Source: Hyphomicrobiales bacterium (GTDB lineage Bacteria; Pseudomonadota; Alphaproteobacteria; Rhizobiales; Beijerinckiaceae). Taken from it: a DNA stretch of 64,000 bases. The notes under the pieces were generated by a model. It searched no databases. It was not told where the DNA came from and saw only the letters and a program-made list of their open reading frames with translations. The stretch lies in NCBI GenBank assembly GCA_027489535.1, contig JAIXZO010000011.1:16115-80114 (forward strand), in the 5' to 3' direction. Shown one piece after another: positions 42,550 through 50,030 of the stretch. Position numbers and translations under genes: made by a program. Position 1 is the stretch's first letter. Each line of letters starts with the position of its first letter.

Positions 42550-44166
42550 ATGCTTCACTCCTCCGCGCCTTCCGACCGTCCCTCCGGCTTCGCCGCCGAG
42601 GTGCGCAGGCGTCGTACCTTCGCCATCATCTCGCATCCGGACGCCGGCAAGACGACGCTGACCGAAAAGCTTTTGTATTTCGGCGGCGCCATCAAGCTCG
42701 CGGGTCACGTCAAGGCGCGCGGCGAGCGCCGCCGGACGCGGTCGGACTGGATGGAGATCGAGCAGTCGCGTGGCATCTCGGTCACGAGTTCGGTGATGAC
42801 GTTCGAGCGCAACGGCCTCGTCTTCAACTTGCTCGACACGCCCGGCCACTCGGATTTCAGCGAGGACACGTTCCGCACGTTGAGCGCGGTCGACGCCGCG
42901 ATCATGGTCATCGACGCGGCCAAGGGCATCGAAAGCCAGACCCGCAAGCTGTTCGAAGTCTGCCGCCTGCGCGACATCCCCATCGTCACCTTCATCAACA
43001 AGGTGGACCGCGAAGGGCTCGACGCGCTCGAACTGCTCGACGAAATCGCGTCGGGCCTCGCGCTCGATCTCGCGCCGATGACCTGGCCCATCGGAATGGG
43101 CTCCGACTTCCGCGGCTGCATCGACATTGCGGGCAAGCGCGCCTTGCTGCCCGAAGCCGTCCGCAACAGCCCCTATTCCAAAGCCGTCGAACTGTCCAAA
43201 CTCGAAGACCTCGCCTCGGCGACCGGCATCGAGGAGCGCATCACGGGGCCTGCGTTGGAGTCGCTCGATCTCGCCCGAGCCGCCCTCCCCGCCTTCGACG
43301 CGAAGGCTTTCCTCGAAGGGCATCTCTCGCCCGTGTTTTTCGGCAGCGCGCTGCGCGATTTCTGCGTGGAGGAGCTTCTCGACTGCCTCGCGAGCTTCGC
43401 GCCCGGCCCGGGCGTCCGTGAGGCGGGCGACCGCATCGTCGAGCCAGAAGAAGCGGCCGTCACGGGCTTCGTGTTCAAAGTTCAGGCGAACATGGACCCC
43501 AGCCACCGCGACCGCGTGGCGTTTCTGCGATTGTGCTCCGGCCGCTTCCGCCGCGGCATGAAGATGTTCCACGTGCGCGAAGGCAAGCCGATGTCGGTCT
43601 CCTCGCCCATCTTGTTCTTCGCGCAGGATCGCGAGACGGCCGACGAGGCCTATCCGGGCGACATCATCGGCATCCCGAACCACGGCACCTTGCGGGTCGG
43701 CGACACGCTGACCGAGGGCGAGGAGCTGCGCTTCACGGGGCTGCCGAATTTCGCCCCGGAAATTCTCCGCCGCGTCCTGATCGAAGACCCGATGAAGGCC
43801 AAGCAGCTGCAACGCGCCCTGCAGGATCTGGCGGAGGAAGGCGTCGCGCAGGTGTTCCATCCGGTGCTCGGCTCATGGCCGATCCTCGGCGTCTTCGGAG
43901 CGCTTCAGTTGGAGGTTCTCGTCTCGCGCCTGAAGGCCGAATACGGCGTCCCGATCCGCTTCGAGACCGCGCCCTACGAGTCCGCGCGTTGGATCGATTC
44001 GGCGGAACCGGCCGAACTCGCGCGCTTCGTCGAGAAGGAACGCCAGAACATCGCGGAGGACCGCGACGGCAATCTCGTTTTCCTCGCGCGCAACGACTGG
44101 ACGCTGCGTCGTACGGCCGAGGAGTGGAAGGCCGTCCGCTTCACCGACGTCCGCGAGCGCGGCTGA
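42550..44166 (+). CDS. prfC: Peptide chain release factor 3
   Basis: RF3 is the GTPase that removes RF1 and RF2 from the ribosome. The 538-residue product has G1 IISHPDAGKTTLTEKLLYFGGAI (residues 28-50), the switch sequence RGISVTSSVM, G3 DTPGHSDFSEDT and G4 FINKVDREG. The C-terminal half matches RF3 (KAKQLQRALQDLAEEGVAQVF). Earlier frames exist, but the ATG at 42550 fits the family N-terminus. Confidence 0.96.
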   Translation: MLHSSAPSDRPSGFAAEVRRRRTFAIISHPDAGKTTLTEKLLYFGGAIKLAGHVKARGERRRTRSDWMEIEQSRGISVTSSVMTFERNGLVFNLLDTPGHSDFSEDTFRTLSAVDAAIMVIDAAKGIESQTRKLFEVCRLRDIPIVTFINKVDREGLDALELLDEIASGLALDLAPMTWPIGMGSDFRGCIDIAGKRALLPEAVRNSPYSKAVELSKLEDLASATGIEERITGPALESLDLARAALPAFDAKAFLEGHLSPVFFGSALRDFCVEELLDCLASFAPGPGVREAGDRIVEPEEAAVTGFVFKVQANMDPSHRDRVAFLRLCSGRFRRGMKMFHVREGKPMSVSSPILFFAQDRETADEAYPGDIIGIPNHGTLRVGDTLTEGEELRFTGLPNFAPEILRRVLIEDPMKAKQLQRALQDLAEEGVAQVFHPVLGSWPILGVFGALQLEVLVSRLKAEYGVPIRFETAPYESARWIDSAEPAELARFVEKERQNIAEDRDGNLVFLARNDWTLRRTAEEWKAVRFTDVRERG

Positions 44167-44242
44167 GCAACGTCGCGCCCGATCACGAACAAACCAACTG
44201 GAATCCGGCGCGTTGCCCCTCGTCGAAACAGGGAGACACGCC

Positions 44243-44644
44243 ATGCATGCCGTCGACATGATCCGCACCCATCCGCACGTGACGGGCAACGTGAACGAGG
44301 CGCTCGTGCGCTGCATCGACGAATGTTACGCCTGCGCCATGGCCTGCAACATTTGCGCGGACGCCTGTCTGGGCGAGGATATGGTCCGCAATCTCACCCA
44401 ATGCATCAGGTTGAACAACGACTGCGCCGACGTCTGCCTCGCGACCGGATCGCTGGCGGCCCGCCGCACCGGTTCGGATGAAGAACTTATCCGCCGCATG
44501 CTCGACGCCTGTGCGACCGCGTGTCGGATCTGCGGGGATGAATGCAATCGTCACGGCGAGATGCACGAACATTGCCGCGTCTGCGCCGACTCGTGCCGCA
44601 CATGCGAGCGGGCGTGCCGGGATGCGCTCCAAAGCATGCATTGA
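44243..44644 (+). CDS. Csp3-like cytosolic copper-storage protein (DUF326, four-helix bundle)
   Basis: The 133-residue protein has 18 cysteines in CxxxC/CxxC spacing (RCIDECYACAMACNICADAC, DACATACRICGDEC, EHCRVCADSCRTCERAC). This pattern lines the core of a four-helix bundle that stores many Cu(I) ions. It has no signal peptide, as in cytosolic Csp3 proteins, and its length and cysteine number resemble the Csp3 described from methanotrophs. Histidines at the ends may serve as copper entry sites. GGGAG 8 bp before 44243 favours this start over ATG 44213. Confidence 0.92.
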   Translation: MHAVDMIRTHPHVTGNVNEALVRCIDECYACAMACNICADACLGEDMVRNLTQCIRLNNDCADVCLATGSLAARRTGSDEELIRRMLDACATACRICGDECNRHGEMHEHCRVCADSCRTCERACRDALQSMH

Positions 44645-44656
44645 CGAGACGAAGAC

Positions 44657-44676
44657 GGCGGGCCGCTCGGCCCGCC
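44657..44676. terminator. GC hairpin between csp3 and the converging small ORF
   Basis: GGCGGGCC (44657-44664) and GGCCCGCC (44669-44676) form a perfect 8-bp stem with a GCTC tetraloop. It lies between the stops of two converging genes. There is no T-run on either side, so it may be a weak or factor-assisted bidirectional terminator. Confidence 0.5.
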
Positions 44677-44678
44677 CT

Positions 44679-44765
44679 TCAACGCATCGCCTGCAATGTC
44701 GTGAAACAGAGCCAACCGGCGACCGAGGCGACGGCCAGCATCGTCGACGTGAAAATCAGGTCCAT
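44679..44765 (-). CDS. 28-residue hydrophobic small protein (putative)
   Basis: The frame encodes MDLIFTSTMLAVASVAGWLC followed by FTTLQAMR, which is one likely transmembrane helix. A strong GAGGGG ribosome site lies about 6 bp before the ATG. It is on the strand of the HiPIP gene and 153 bp downstream of it. It converges on the copper-storage gene with a hairpin between them. Size and composition suggest a real membrane peptide, but no family is recognised. Confidence 0.55.
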   Translation of the reverse strand: MDLIFTSTMLAVASVAGWLCFTTLQAMR

Positions 44766-44918
44766 CGGTCACCCCTCGTTGTGAGAGACCGTTACCTGAA
44801 TGAACCGGTTCGAACATGCACAATTTCGCCCGTTTCGGTGCGATCTGCTCGCCTGAGGTCGGGCCTAAGTCGGAATGCGTAGCACCCGTCCGCCGTCGAT
44901 CCCGATCTATAAGTGATA

Positions 44919-45194
44919 CTACGCGCGGGCTTTGTAATAGCGCGACCAACCGTTCGGGCTGATGAGGCCTTGCACGACGGAACAGCCGTTCGGCGCCTTG
45001 AAGTACATGCAGTCGGCGCAGCGCTGATTCCCGTTCGGCTGATCGCGATAATTCGCTTGGGCCTTCGACACCTTCATCCCGAAGGGCGGCACGCAAGCCG
45101 CGATGCCTGCGGTCGCGGCCAGCGCTCCGCCGGCAGCGATCCGGCCTAGAAACGACCGTCGCGATGAACGATCCGTCTTATGGTTTTCCATCAT
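44919..45194 (-). CDS. High-potential iron-sulfur protein (HiPIP)-like, fourth ligand replaced by Ser
   Basis: The 91-residue product has a twin-arginine signal (SSRRSFLGRIAAGGALAATAG), then a short HiPIP domain: QRCADCMYFKAPNGCSVVQG and LISPNGWSRYYKARA. HiPIPs are periplasmic one-electron carriers holding a 4Fe-4S cluster on four cysteines. Here the first three are present, but the position normally written G-W-C is G-W-S (codon TCG). Another cysteine lies at the end of the signal region (GIAACVPP) and could be a lipidation site. GGAGG lies 5 bp before the start. Confidence 0.85.
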   Translation of the reverse strand: MMENHKTDRSSRRSFLGRIAAGGALAATAGIAACVPPFGMKVSKAQANYRDQPNGNQRCADCMYFKAPNGCSVVQGLISPNGWSRYYKARA

Positions 45195-45215
45195 GTTTTC
45201 CTCCGTTGTTGTTCG

Positions 45216-45518
45216 CTAAAGCCGCAGCATCGGCACGGCCCGGACGACGACGTCGTCCTGTCGAAAGCGCCTCATCAATTCGTGACGAAAGGTCGACCAC
45301 CATTCGGCATCGACGCCGTCGACCATCACCTCGACGAGCACGACGTCGTCATGCGTCGGACGCTCCGCTCCGTCGCTCGTCCAAAGCCCTGCCGCCGGCG
45401 CCCGCATGTGCGCGGTGATCCCGCCGAATTCTGCGGTCAGCAGGTCTATAAGCGGCGCGTAGTCGGCTTCCCCGAATGGCCGGCCCGCATTGTCCGTCAA
45501 AGGCAGCAGGATCTGCAC
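45216..45518 (-). CDS. Conserved hypothetical small protein
   Basis: About 100 residues: VQILLPLTDNAGRPFGEADYAP, LTAEFGGITAHMRAPAAGLW, then an acidic segment (DDVVLVEVMVDGVD) and FRQDDVVVRAVPMLRL. It appears to be a compact soluble alpha/beta protein without signal or membrane segment. I recall similar unnamed proteins in other proteobacteria but know no function. The GTG at 45518 begins the conserved part; in-frame starts to 45644 are less likely. It lies 21 bp before the HiPIP gene, so they likely form an operon. Confidence 0.7.
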   Translation of the reverse strand: MQILLPLTDNAGRPFGEADYAPLIDLLTAEFGGITAHMRAPAAGLWTSDGAERPTHDDVVLVEVMVDGVDAEWWSTFRHELMRRFRQDDVVVRAVPMLRL

Positions 45519-45695
45519 GATGCACCCGCCCTCCCAGCCGGGAAGGCGGGCGTTCGAGGATGGCGGGACTGCCTCCCCTTCTCGGTCGACGCCGGGGGTC
45601 ATGAGCGGCGAACGTCCGCCGCACGGACGGGTTCCGTCGCGCACCGATCCGTCCTATAAGGCCGGTGTTCACGCTTTGGTCCGGCACGAGTCGCG

Positions 45696-47798
45696 ATGCG
45701 CCCTGTTCTTCTCGATCCGGTTTTCGCACCGGTCACGGTGCTTCCCGGCATCGGGCCGAAGCTCGCGCCGCTGTTCGACCGTCTGCTGGGGGACGGCAAG
45801 CGTCCCGCCCGCGTGCTCGACGCGTTGCTTCACCTGCCCTACGCCGCCGTCGACCGGCGACGCCGTGCCGTGTTGTCGGAGTCCGAGCCGGGCGTTCTGA
45901 CCACGTTCGAGATCCGCGTCGTCTCTCATCGCCCCTCCCCGCCCGGTCGTCGCGGCGCGCCCTACCGTGTGCTCTGCGAGGACGAGACCGGGGACGTCAC
46001 GCTGGTGTTCTTCAATGCCGGACGCGCACGTCTCGAATCGCTCCTGCCCGTCGGCGAGGTCCGGTTCGTGTCGGGCAGCATCGAGCTCTATGACGGGCGC
46101 CGTCAGATCGTGCACCCCGACCGCGTGATGGACGCGGAATCCTTCGCCCGCTCGCCGATGGTCGAACCGGTCTACGGTCGCACCGAGGGCCTGTCCCGCC
46201 GGATGATCCACAAGGCGGCGAGCGGCGCACTGGCCAAGGTGCCGAAGCTGCCTGAATGGATCGACCCCAATCTCCTGGTCCGCGAGAACTGGCCGTCCTT
46301 CGCCGAAGCGCTGCAAAGGTTGCATGAGCCCGGCACGCCGGAGGCCGTCGGCCTGGACACGCCCGCCCGCGTTCGTCTCGCCTATGACGAAGTCCTCGCC
46401 GGCCAGACCGCTTTGCTGCTCGCGCGGCGACATATGAAGCGCGAAAGCGGCACCTCCCGGCGCGGCGACGGCCGGTTGCGCGAGGCCATTCTCCGAGGGC
46501 TCCCGTTCACCCCCACCAACGCGCAAACGAAAGCCGTCGAGGAGATCGCCGAAGACCTCGCCAAGCCGGAACGCATGCTCCGACTGCTGCAAGGCGATGT
46601 CGGCTCAGGCAAGACGCTCGTCGCGCTGTTGGCAATGGCCGCCGTGGTCGAGGCGGGGTTTCAGGCCGCGCTCATGGCCCCGACCGAAATCCTCACCCGG
46701 CAGCATTTCGAGCGGCTCGAACCGCTCGTGCGCGCGGTCGGCCTGCGCATGGCGCTGCTGACCGGCCGCGAGAAGGGCGCAGCGCGAACTGCCGTTCTCG
46801 AAGGGCTCGCGTCCGGCGAAATCCACGTGGTGGTCGGCACCCATGCCCTGTTCCAAGAAGACGTCGCCTTCGCCCGTTTGGGCCTCGCCGTCATCGACGA
46901 GCAGCATCGTTTCGGCGTGCATCAGCGCCTCGCCTTGTCGCGCAAGGGCGAGGCGGTCGACGTTCTGGTGATGACGGCGACGCCCATCCCGCGCACGCTG
47001 GTGCTTACGTTTTTCGGCGATATGGACGTTTCGGTGCTGCGCGAAAAGCCGGTCGGACGCCTTCCCATCGATACGCGCGTTGTCTCGCTGGATCGTCTGT
47101 CCGAGGTCGAGGACGCGGTGGGCCGCGCGGTCGCGGCGGGCGGCCGCATCTATTGGATCTGCCCTCTCGTCGGCGAGTCGGAGGAGTTGGACGTCGCGGC
47201 CGCGGAGGAGCGCTTCGCCGCCCTGCGGGCGCGCTTCGGCGCTCAGGTCGACATCGTCCACGGGAAGATGAAGGGCCGCGACAAGGACGACGTGATGGCC
47301 CGCTTCGCCGCAGGAAGCGTGTCCATTCTCGTGGCGACCACCGTCGTGGAGGTCGGCGTCGACGTGCCGGAAGCGGGCGTCATGGTCATCGAGCACGCCG
47401 AGCGTTTCGGCCTCGCCCAGCTGCATCAATTGCGCGGCCGCGTCGGCCGCGGCAGCGACCGCTCGACGTGCCTGCTGCTCTACAAGCCCGGCTCCGGCGA
47501 GGTCGCGCGCGCCCGTCTCGAAACCATGCGCGACACCAATGACGGCTTCGTCATCGCGGAAGAAGATCTGCGCCTGCGCGGCGAAGGCGACGTGCTCGGC
47601 ACCCGCCAATCGGGCATGCCCGGCTTCCGCCTCGCCGTCCCGGAGCGGCACGCCGAATTGCTCGCCACGGCCCGCAAGGATGCCGAAGCGCTGCTGGCGT
47701 CGGACCCGGACCTCACCGGCCCGCGCGGCGAAGCGGTCCGGATGCTGCTCTATCTGTTCGAACGCGACGAAGCCGTCCGCCTGATTCGCGCGGGCTGA
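45696..47798 (+). CDS. recG: ATP-dependent DNA helicase RecG
   Basis: RecG remodels stalled forks and Holliday junctions. The 700-residue product has the N-terminal wedge/OB domain (about 1-200). The SF2 core has motif I GDVGSGKTLVALLAM near residue 300, DEQH in VIDEQHRFGVHQR near 400, and TATPIPRTL. VHGKMKGRDKDDVM, HQLRGRVGRG and the TRG-type end TNDGFVIAEEDLRLRGEGDVLGTRQSG follow. The family A repeat follows the gene. Confidence 0.97.
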   Translation: MRPVLLDPVFAPVTVLPGIGPKLAPLFDRLLGDGKRPARVLDALLHLPYAAVDRRRRAVLSESEPGVLTTFEIRVVSHRPSPPGRRGAPYRVLCEDETGDVTLVFFNAGRARLESLLPVGEVRFVSGSIELYDGRRQIVHPDRVMDAESFARSPMVEPVYGRTEGLSRRMIHKAASGALAKVPKLPEWIDPNLLVRENWPSFAEALQRLHEPGTPEAVGLDTPARVRLAYDEVLAGQTALLLARRHMKRESGTSRRGDGRLREAILRGLPFTPTNAQTKAVEEIAEDLAKPERMLRLLQGDVGSGKTLVALLAMAAVVEAGFQAALMAPTEILTRQHFERLEPLVRAVGLRMALLTGREKGAARTAVLEGLASGEIHVVVGTHALFQEDVAFARLGLAVIDEQHRFGVHQRLALSRKGEAVDVLVMTATPIPRTLVLTFFGDMDVSVLREKPVGRLPIDTRVVSLDRLSEVEDAVGRAVAAGGRIYWICPLVGESEELDVAAAEERFAALRARFGAQVDIVHGKMKGRDKDDVMARFAAGSVSILVATTVVEVGVDVPEAGVMVIEHAERFGLAQLHQLRGRVGRGSDRSTCLLLYKPGSGEVARARLETMRDTNDGFVIAEEDLRLRGEGDVLGTRQSGMPGFRLAVPERHAELLATARKDAEALLASDPDLTGPRGEAVRMLLYLFERDEAVRLIRAG

Positions 47799-47823
47799 GC
47801 CTGACCTCCGCCCTGAAACGCCG

Positions 47824-47946
47824 CCGTCATTGCGAGCGCGAGAGAAGCAATCCGGTTGAGGGTCATGACTGACTGCCTGGACGTCGGATCACCGATCAGC
47901 GCGCGGGCGCCGCATCGCCGCGTCGCTGCGCTCCTCGCAATGACGG
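47824..47946. repeat. Intergenic palindromic repeat, family A copy 2
   Basis: A 123-bp element with the same inverted ends as 5428-5552 (CCGTCATTGCGAGCG and CTCCTCGCAATGACGG). It fills the gap between the converging recG and DUF502 genes and could act as a bidirectional terminator. Confidence 0.85.
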
Positions 47947-47963
47947 GCGGAGAACCGAGCGCC

Positions 47964-48701
47964 CTATACCGCGGCGGCTTCCTTATCCGCCTTGGCCTTC
48001 TCCGCCAGCGCCACCAGTTCCGCCGAGCGTTGGTCCGGCTGGATCAACCCGGCCGACATCACGAGTTTCGCACCTTCGTCCACCGAAATTCCGAGTTCGA
48101 TCACGTCGGTTTTCGGCAAATAAAAGAAGAATCCGGTCGTCGGATTGGGCGTGCAGGGCAGGAAGCAGGACACGTATTCCGCCCGGCCCGGCAGGCTCGC
48201 CCCTACGCTTTCGCCCGGCGGCGTCGAGATGAAAACGATCGACCACATGCCCTTGGCGGGGAATTCCACGAGCCCGACCGTCCGAAACGACGATCCGCTT
48301 TCCGAGAACACCGTCTGGAAGATCTGCTTCACGCTCTTGTAGAGCCCGCGCACCACGGGCATACGGCCCAGCAGCGTCTCGCCGATATCCAGCAGCCCCC
48401 GGCCCACCAGATTGGCGGTCAGAAAGCCGAGCAGCGTCAGCCCCAAGAAGGCGATGACGAGCCCGATTCCGGGGATGTCGAAGGGAAGATGGGCGTCGGG
48501 CAGATAGCTGCTCGGCACCAAGGGCTTTACCCAGCCGTCGACCAGATTGATGAACCACCAGGTGATATAAGCCGTAATGGCCAAAGGGCCCGCTACGACG
48601 ACGCCGGTGAGGAAATAGGTACGGATGCGCTGGCCCACGGCCGGTCGCGTTTCGGGTACCAGCAATGGAGTGATCGGCTGTGATGGATCGGGCGACGTCA
48701 T
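47964..48701 (-). CDS. DUF502-family inner-membrane protein
   Basis: The 245-residue protein has two transmembrane helices, residues 30-50 (LTGVVVAGPLAITAYITWWF) and 75-100 (GIGLVIAFLGLTLLGFLTANLVG). It also has the DUF502 signature RMPVVRGLYKSVKQIFQTV near residue 112 and SCFLPCTPNPTTGFFFYLPK near 185. The start at 48701 fits the family. It overlaps the longest reading of the divergent DUF454 gene by about 19 bp. Function is unknown. Confidence 0.92.
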   Translation of the reverse strand: MTSPDPSQPITPLLVPETRPAVGQRIRTYFLTGVVVAGPLAITAYITWWFINLVDGWVKPLVPSSYLPDAHLPFDIPGIGLVIAFLGLTLLGFLTANLVGRGLLDIGETLLGRMPVVRGLYKSVKQIFQTVFSESGSSFRTVGLVEFPAKGMWSIVFISTPPGESVGASLPGRAEYVSCFLPCTPNPTTGFFFYLPKTDVIELGISVDEGAKLVMSAGLIQPDQRSAELVALAEKAKADKEAAAV

Positions 48702-49180
48702 CGCGTGTCGAAAGCTCCTCGGGTCCGACGGGACCGTCGCCTCATGATGCACTGCAAACAGGCGGCACGTCGAGCGATGCGGACACCGTGACGTCCTCTT
48801 CGTCGTCCAGACCGCCCGCATCCGGTCTCGTTCGTGCGCTCTGGTTCGTGGCGGGCACTCTCGCGGTCGCACTCGGCGTACTCGGCCTTATCCTGCCCGG
48901 CCTGCCCGGCGTCGTCTTCTTCATCGTCGCGGCAGGCTGTTTCGCGCGTTCGTCTCCGCGGCTCGAGGCTTGGCTGCTCGCCCATCCGCATGTCGGCCCG
49001 TCGATCCGCGCTTGGCGCGCAACGGGAGCCGTGCCCCGCCGGGCGAAGTGGCTTGCGGCCCTGTCGATGGCGCTCAGCCTCTCGGCCATAGCCACCATCG
49101 CCCCGCCGGTCGCGGTCCTCTGCAGCGGCGGCGGAATGGCCGCGGCGTTGATCTACCTGTTCACGAGGCCGGACGCATAG
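48683..49180 (+). CDS. YbaN/DUF454-family inner-membrane protein
   Basis: The family part begins near residue 48 (LVRALWFVAGTLAVALGVLGLILPGLPGVVFF) and continues with CFARSSPRLEAWLLAHPHVGP through two further helices. The first 40 or so residues are Ser/Thr rich and not family-like. GTG at 48788 (130 residues) is therefore a credible alternative that would also avoid overlap with the DUF502 start. Function is unknown. Confidence 0.88.
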   Translation: MDRATSSRVESSSGPTGPSPHDALQTGGTSSDADTVTSSSSSRPPASGLVRALWFVAGTLAVALGVLGLILPGLPGVVFFIVAAGCFARSSPRLEAWLLAHPHVGPSIRAWRATGAVPRRAKWLAALSMALSLSAIATIAPPVAVLCSGGGMAAALIYLFTRPDA

Positions 49181-49277
49181 TTTCAATCGCCCCTTCCGCA
49201 TCACTGCGGATTTGCACAAAGTCGGCGAAAGCAGTCTTCTCCCAGAACGATGTCTTCATCGATCCGGGAGCGTGATG

Positions 49278-50018
49278 ATGGATGTGCTCAAGGCGTTTTA
49301 CTTCGTCGCTGCATTGTCGACGCCGTTTCACGCTTTCGCCGCGTCGGCCGAGCCGATTTTTCATGAGAAGCATTATCCCCCGTCCGCTGCCCGCAAGTCG
49401 CCCGGGATCATCATGCTCCATACGAGCGGAGGATATCGAGCAGCCGAGAGCAAGACGAAGGCAAAGCCCTATTCGGATGCAGGCTACGTCGTCTACACGC
49501 CCGACTTCTTCGGTCGCCACGGCCTCACGACGGCGACGCGCTTCGATACTTGGCTCGTGCACCGGGGCGCGATTGAAAGCGAACTTGCCGAAATCGTTCG
49601 CCTGATGAAGGCCGACCCGCGCGTCGACCCGAAAAACGTGTTCGCAGTGGGCTATTCGAACGGCGGTTATTGGGCGGTTTATCTGGCGTCGACCGGAACG
49701 GTGAATGCCGGTGCGACGCATTACGGCGTCTGGGACTTTCCCGGCAACTCCGGCGATTATCCCGTCGCCTATTTCTCGCCGTCGAGCCGCCCGGTGCTCG
49801 CCTTGGTCGGACGCTCCGACGATGTACAGACCTTCGGACGCGTGTCGGAGAAGATACGCAAGGCAAGCGCCGTCGGCGGAGATGTGGCGGTCCATGTCTA
49901 CGAGGCCGGACATCGGTGGGACTGCCCGACCTGCAAGAACTATGAATACGACGCCAAAGTCACGAAAGATGCCGCCGACCGGACCCTGAGTTTCTTCAAA
50001 ACCCACCGCGTGAATTGA
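49278..50018 (+). CDS. Secreted dienelactone-hydrolase-like alpha/beta hydrolase
   Basis: The 246-residue product has a signal peptide (DVLKAFYFVAALSTPFHAFA) and an alpha/beta hydrolase fold. The triad is visible: nucleophile Ser in AVGYSNGGYW near residue 140, Asp in LVGRSDDVQ near 188, and His in YEAGHRWD near 220. Dienelactone hydrolases use Cys; Ser here suggests an esterase or acyl hydrolase. Two cysteines follow the His (WDCPTCKNY). GGGAG lies 7 bp before the start; ATG 49275 is equivalent. Substrate is unknown. Confidence 0.85.
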   Translation: MDVLKAFYFVAALSTPFHAFAASAEPIFHEKHYPPSAARKSPGIIMLHTSGGYRAAESKTKAKPYSDAGYVVYTPDFFGRHGLTTATRFDTWLVHRGAIESELAEIVRLMKADPRVDPKNVFAVGYSNGGYWAVYLASTGTVNAGATHYGVWDFPGNSGDYPVAYFSPSSRPVLALVGRSDDVQTFGRVSEKIRKASAVGGDVAVHVYEAGHRWDCPTCKNYEYDAKVTKDAADRTLSFFKTHRVN

Positions 50019-50030
50019 AGCTCTGCGGCC

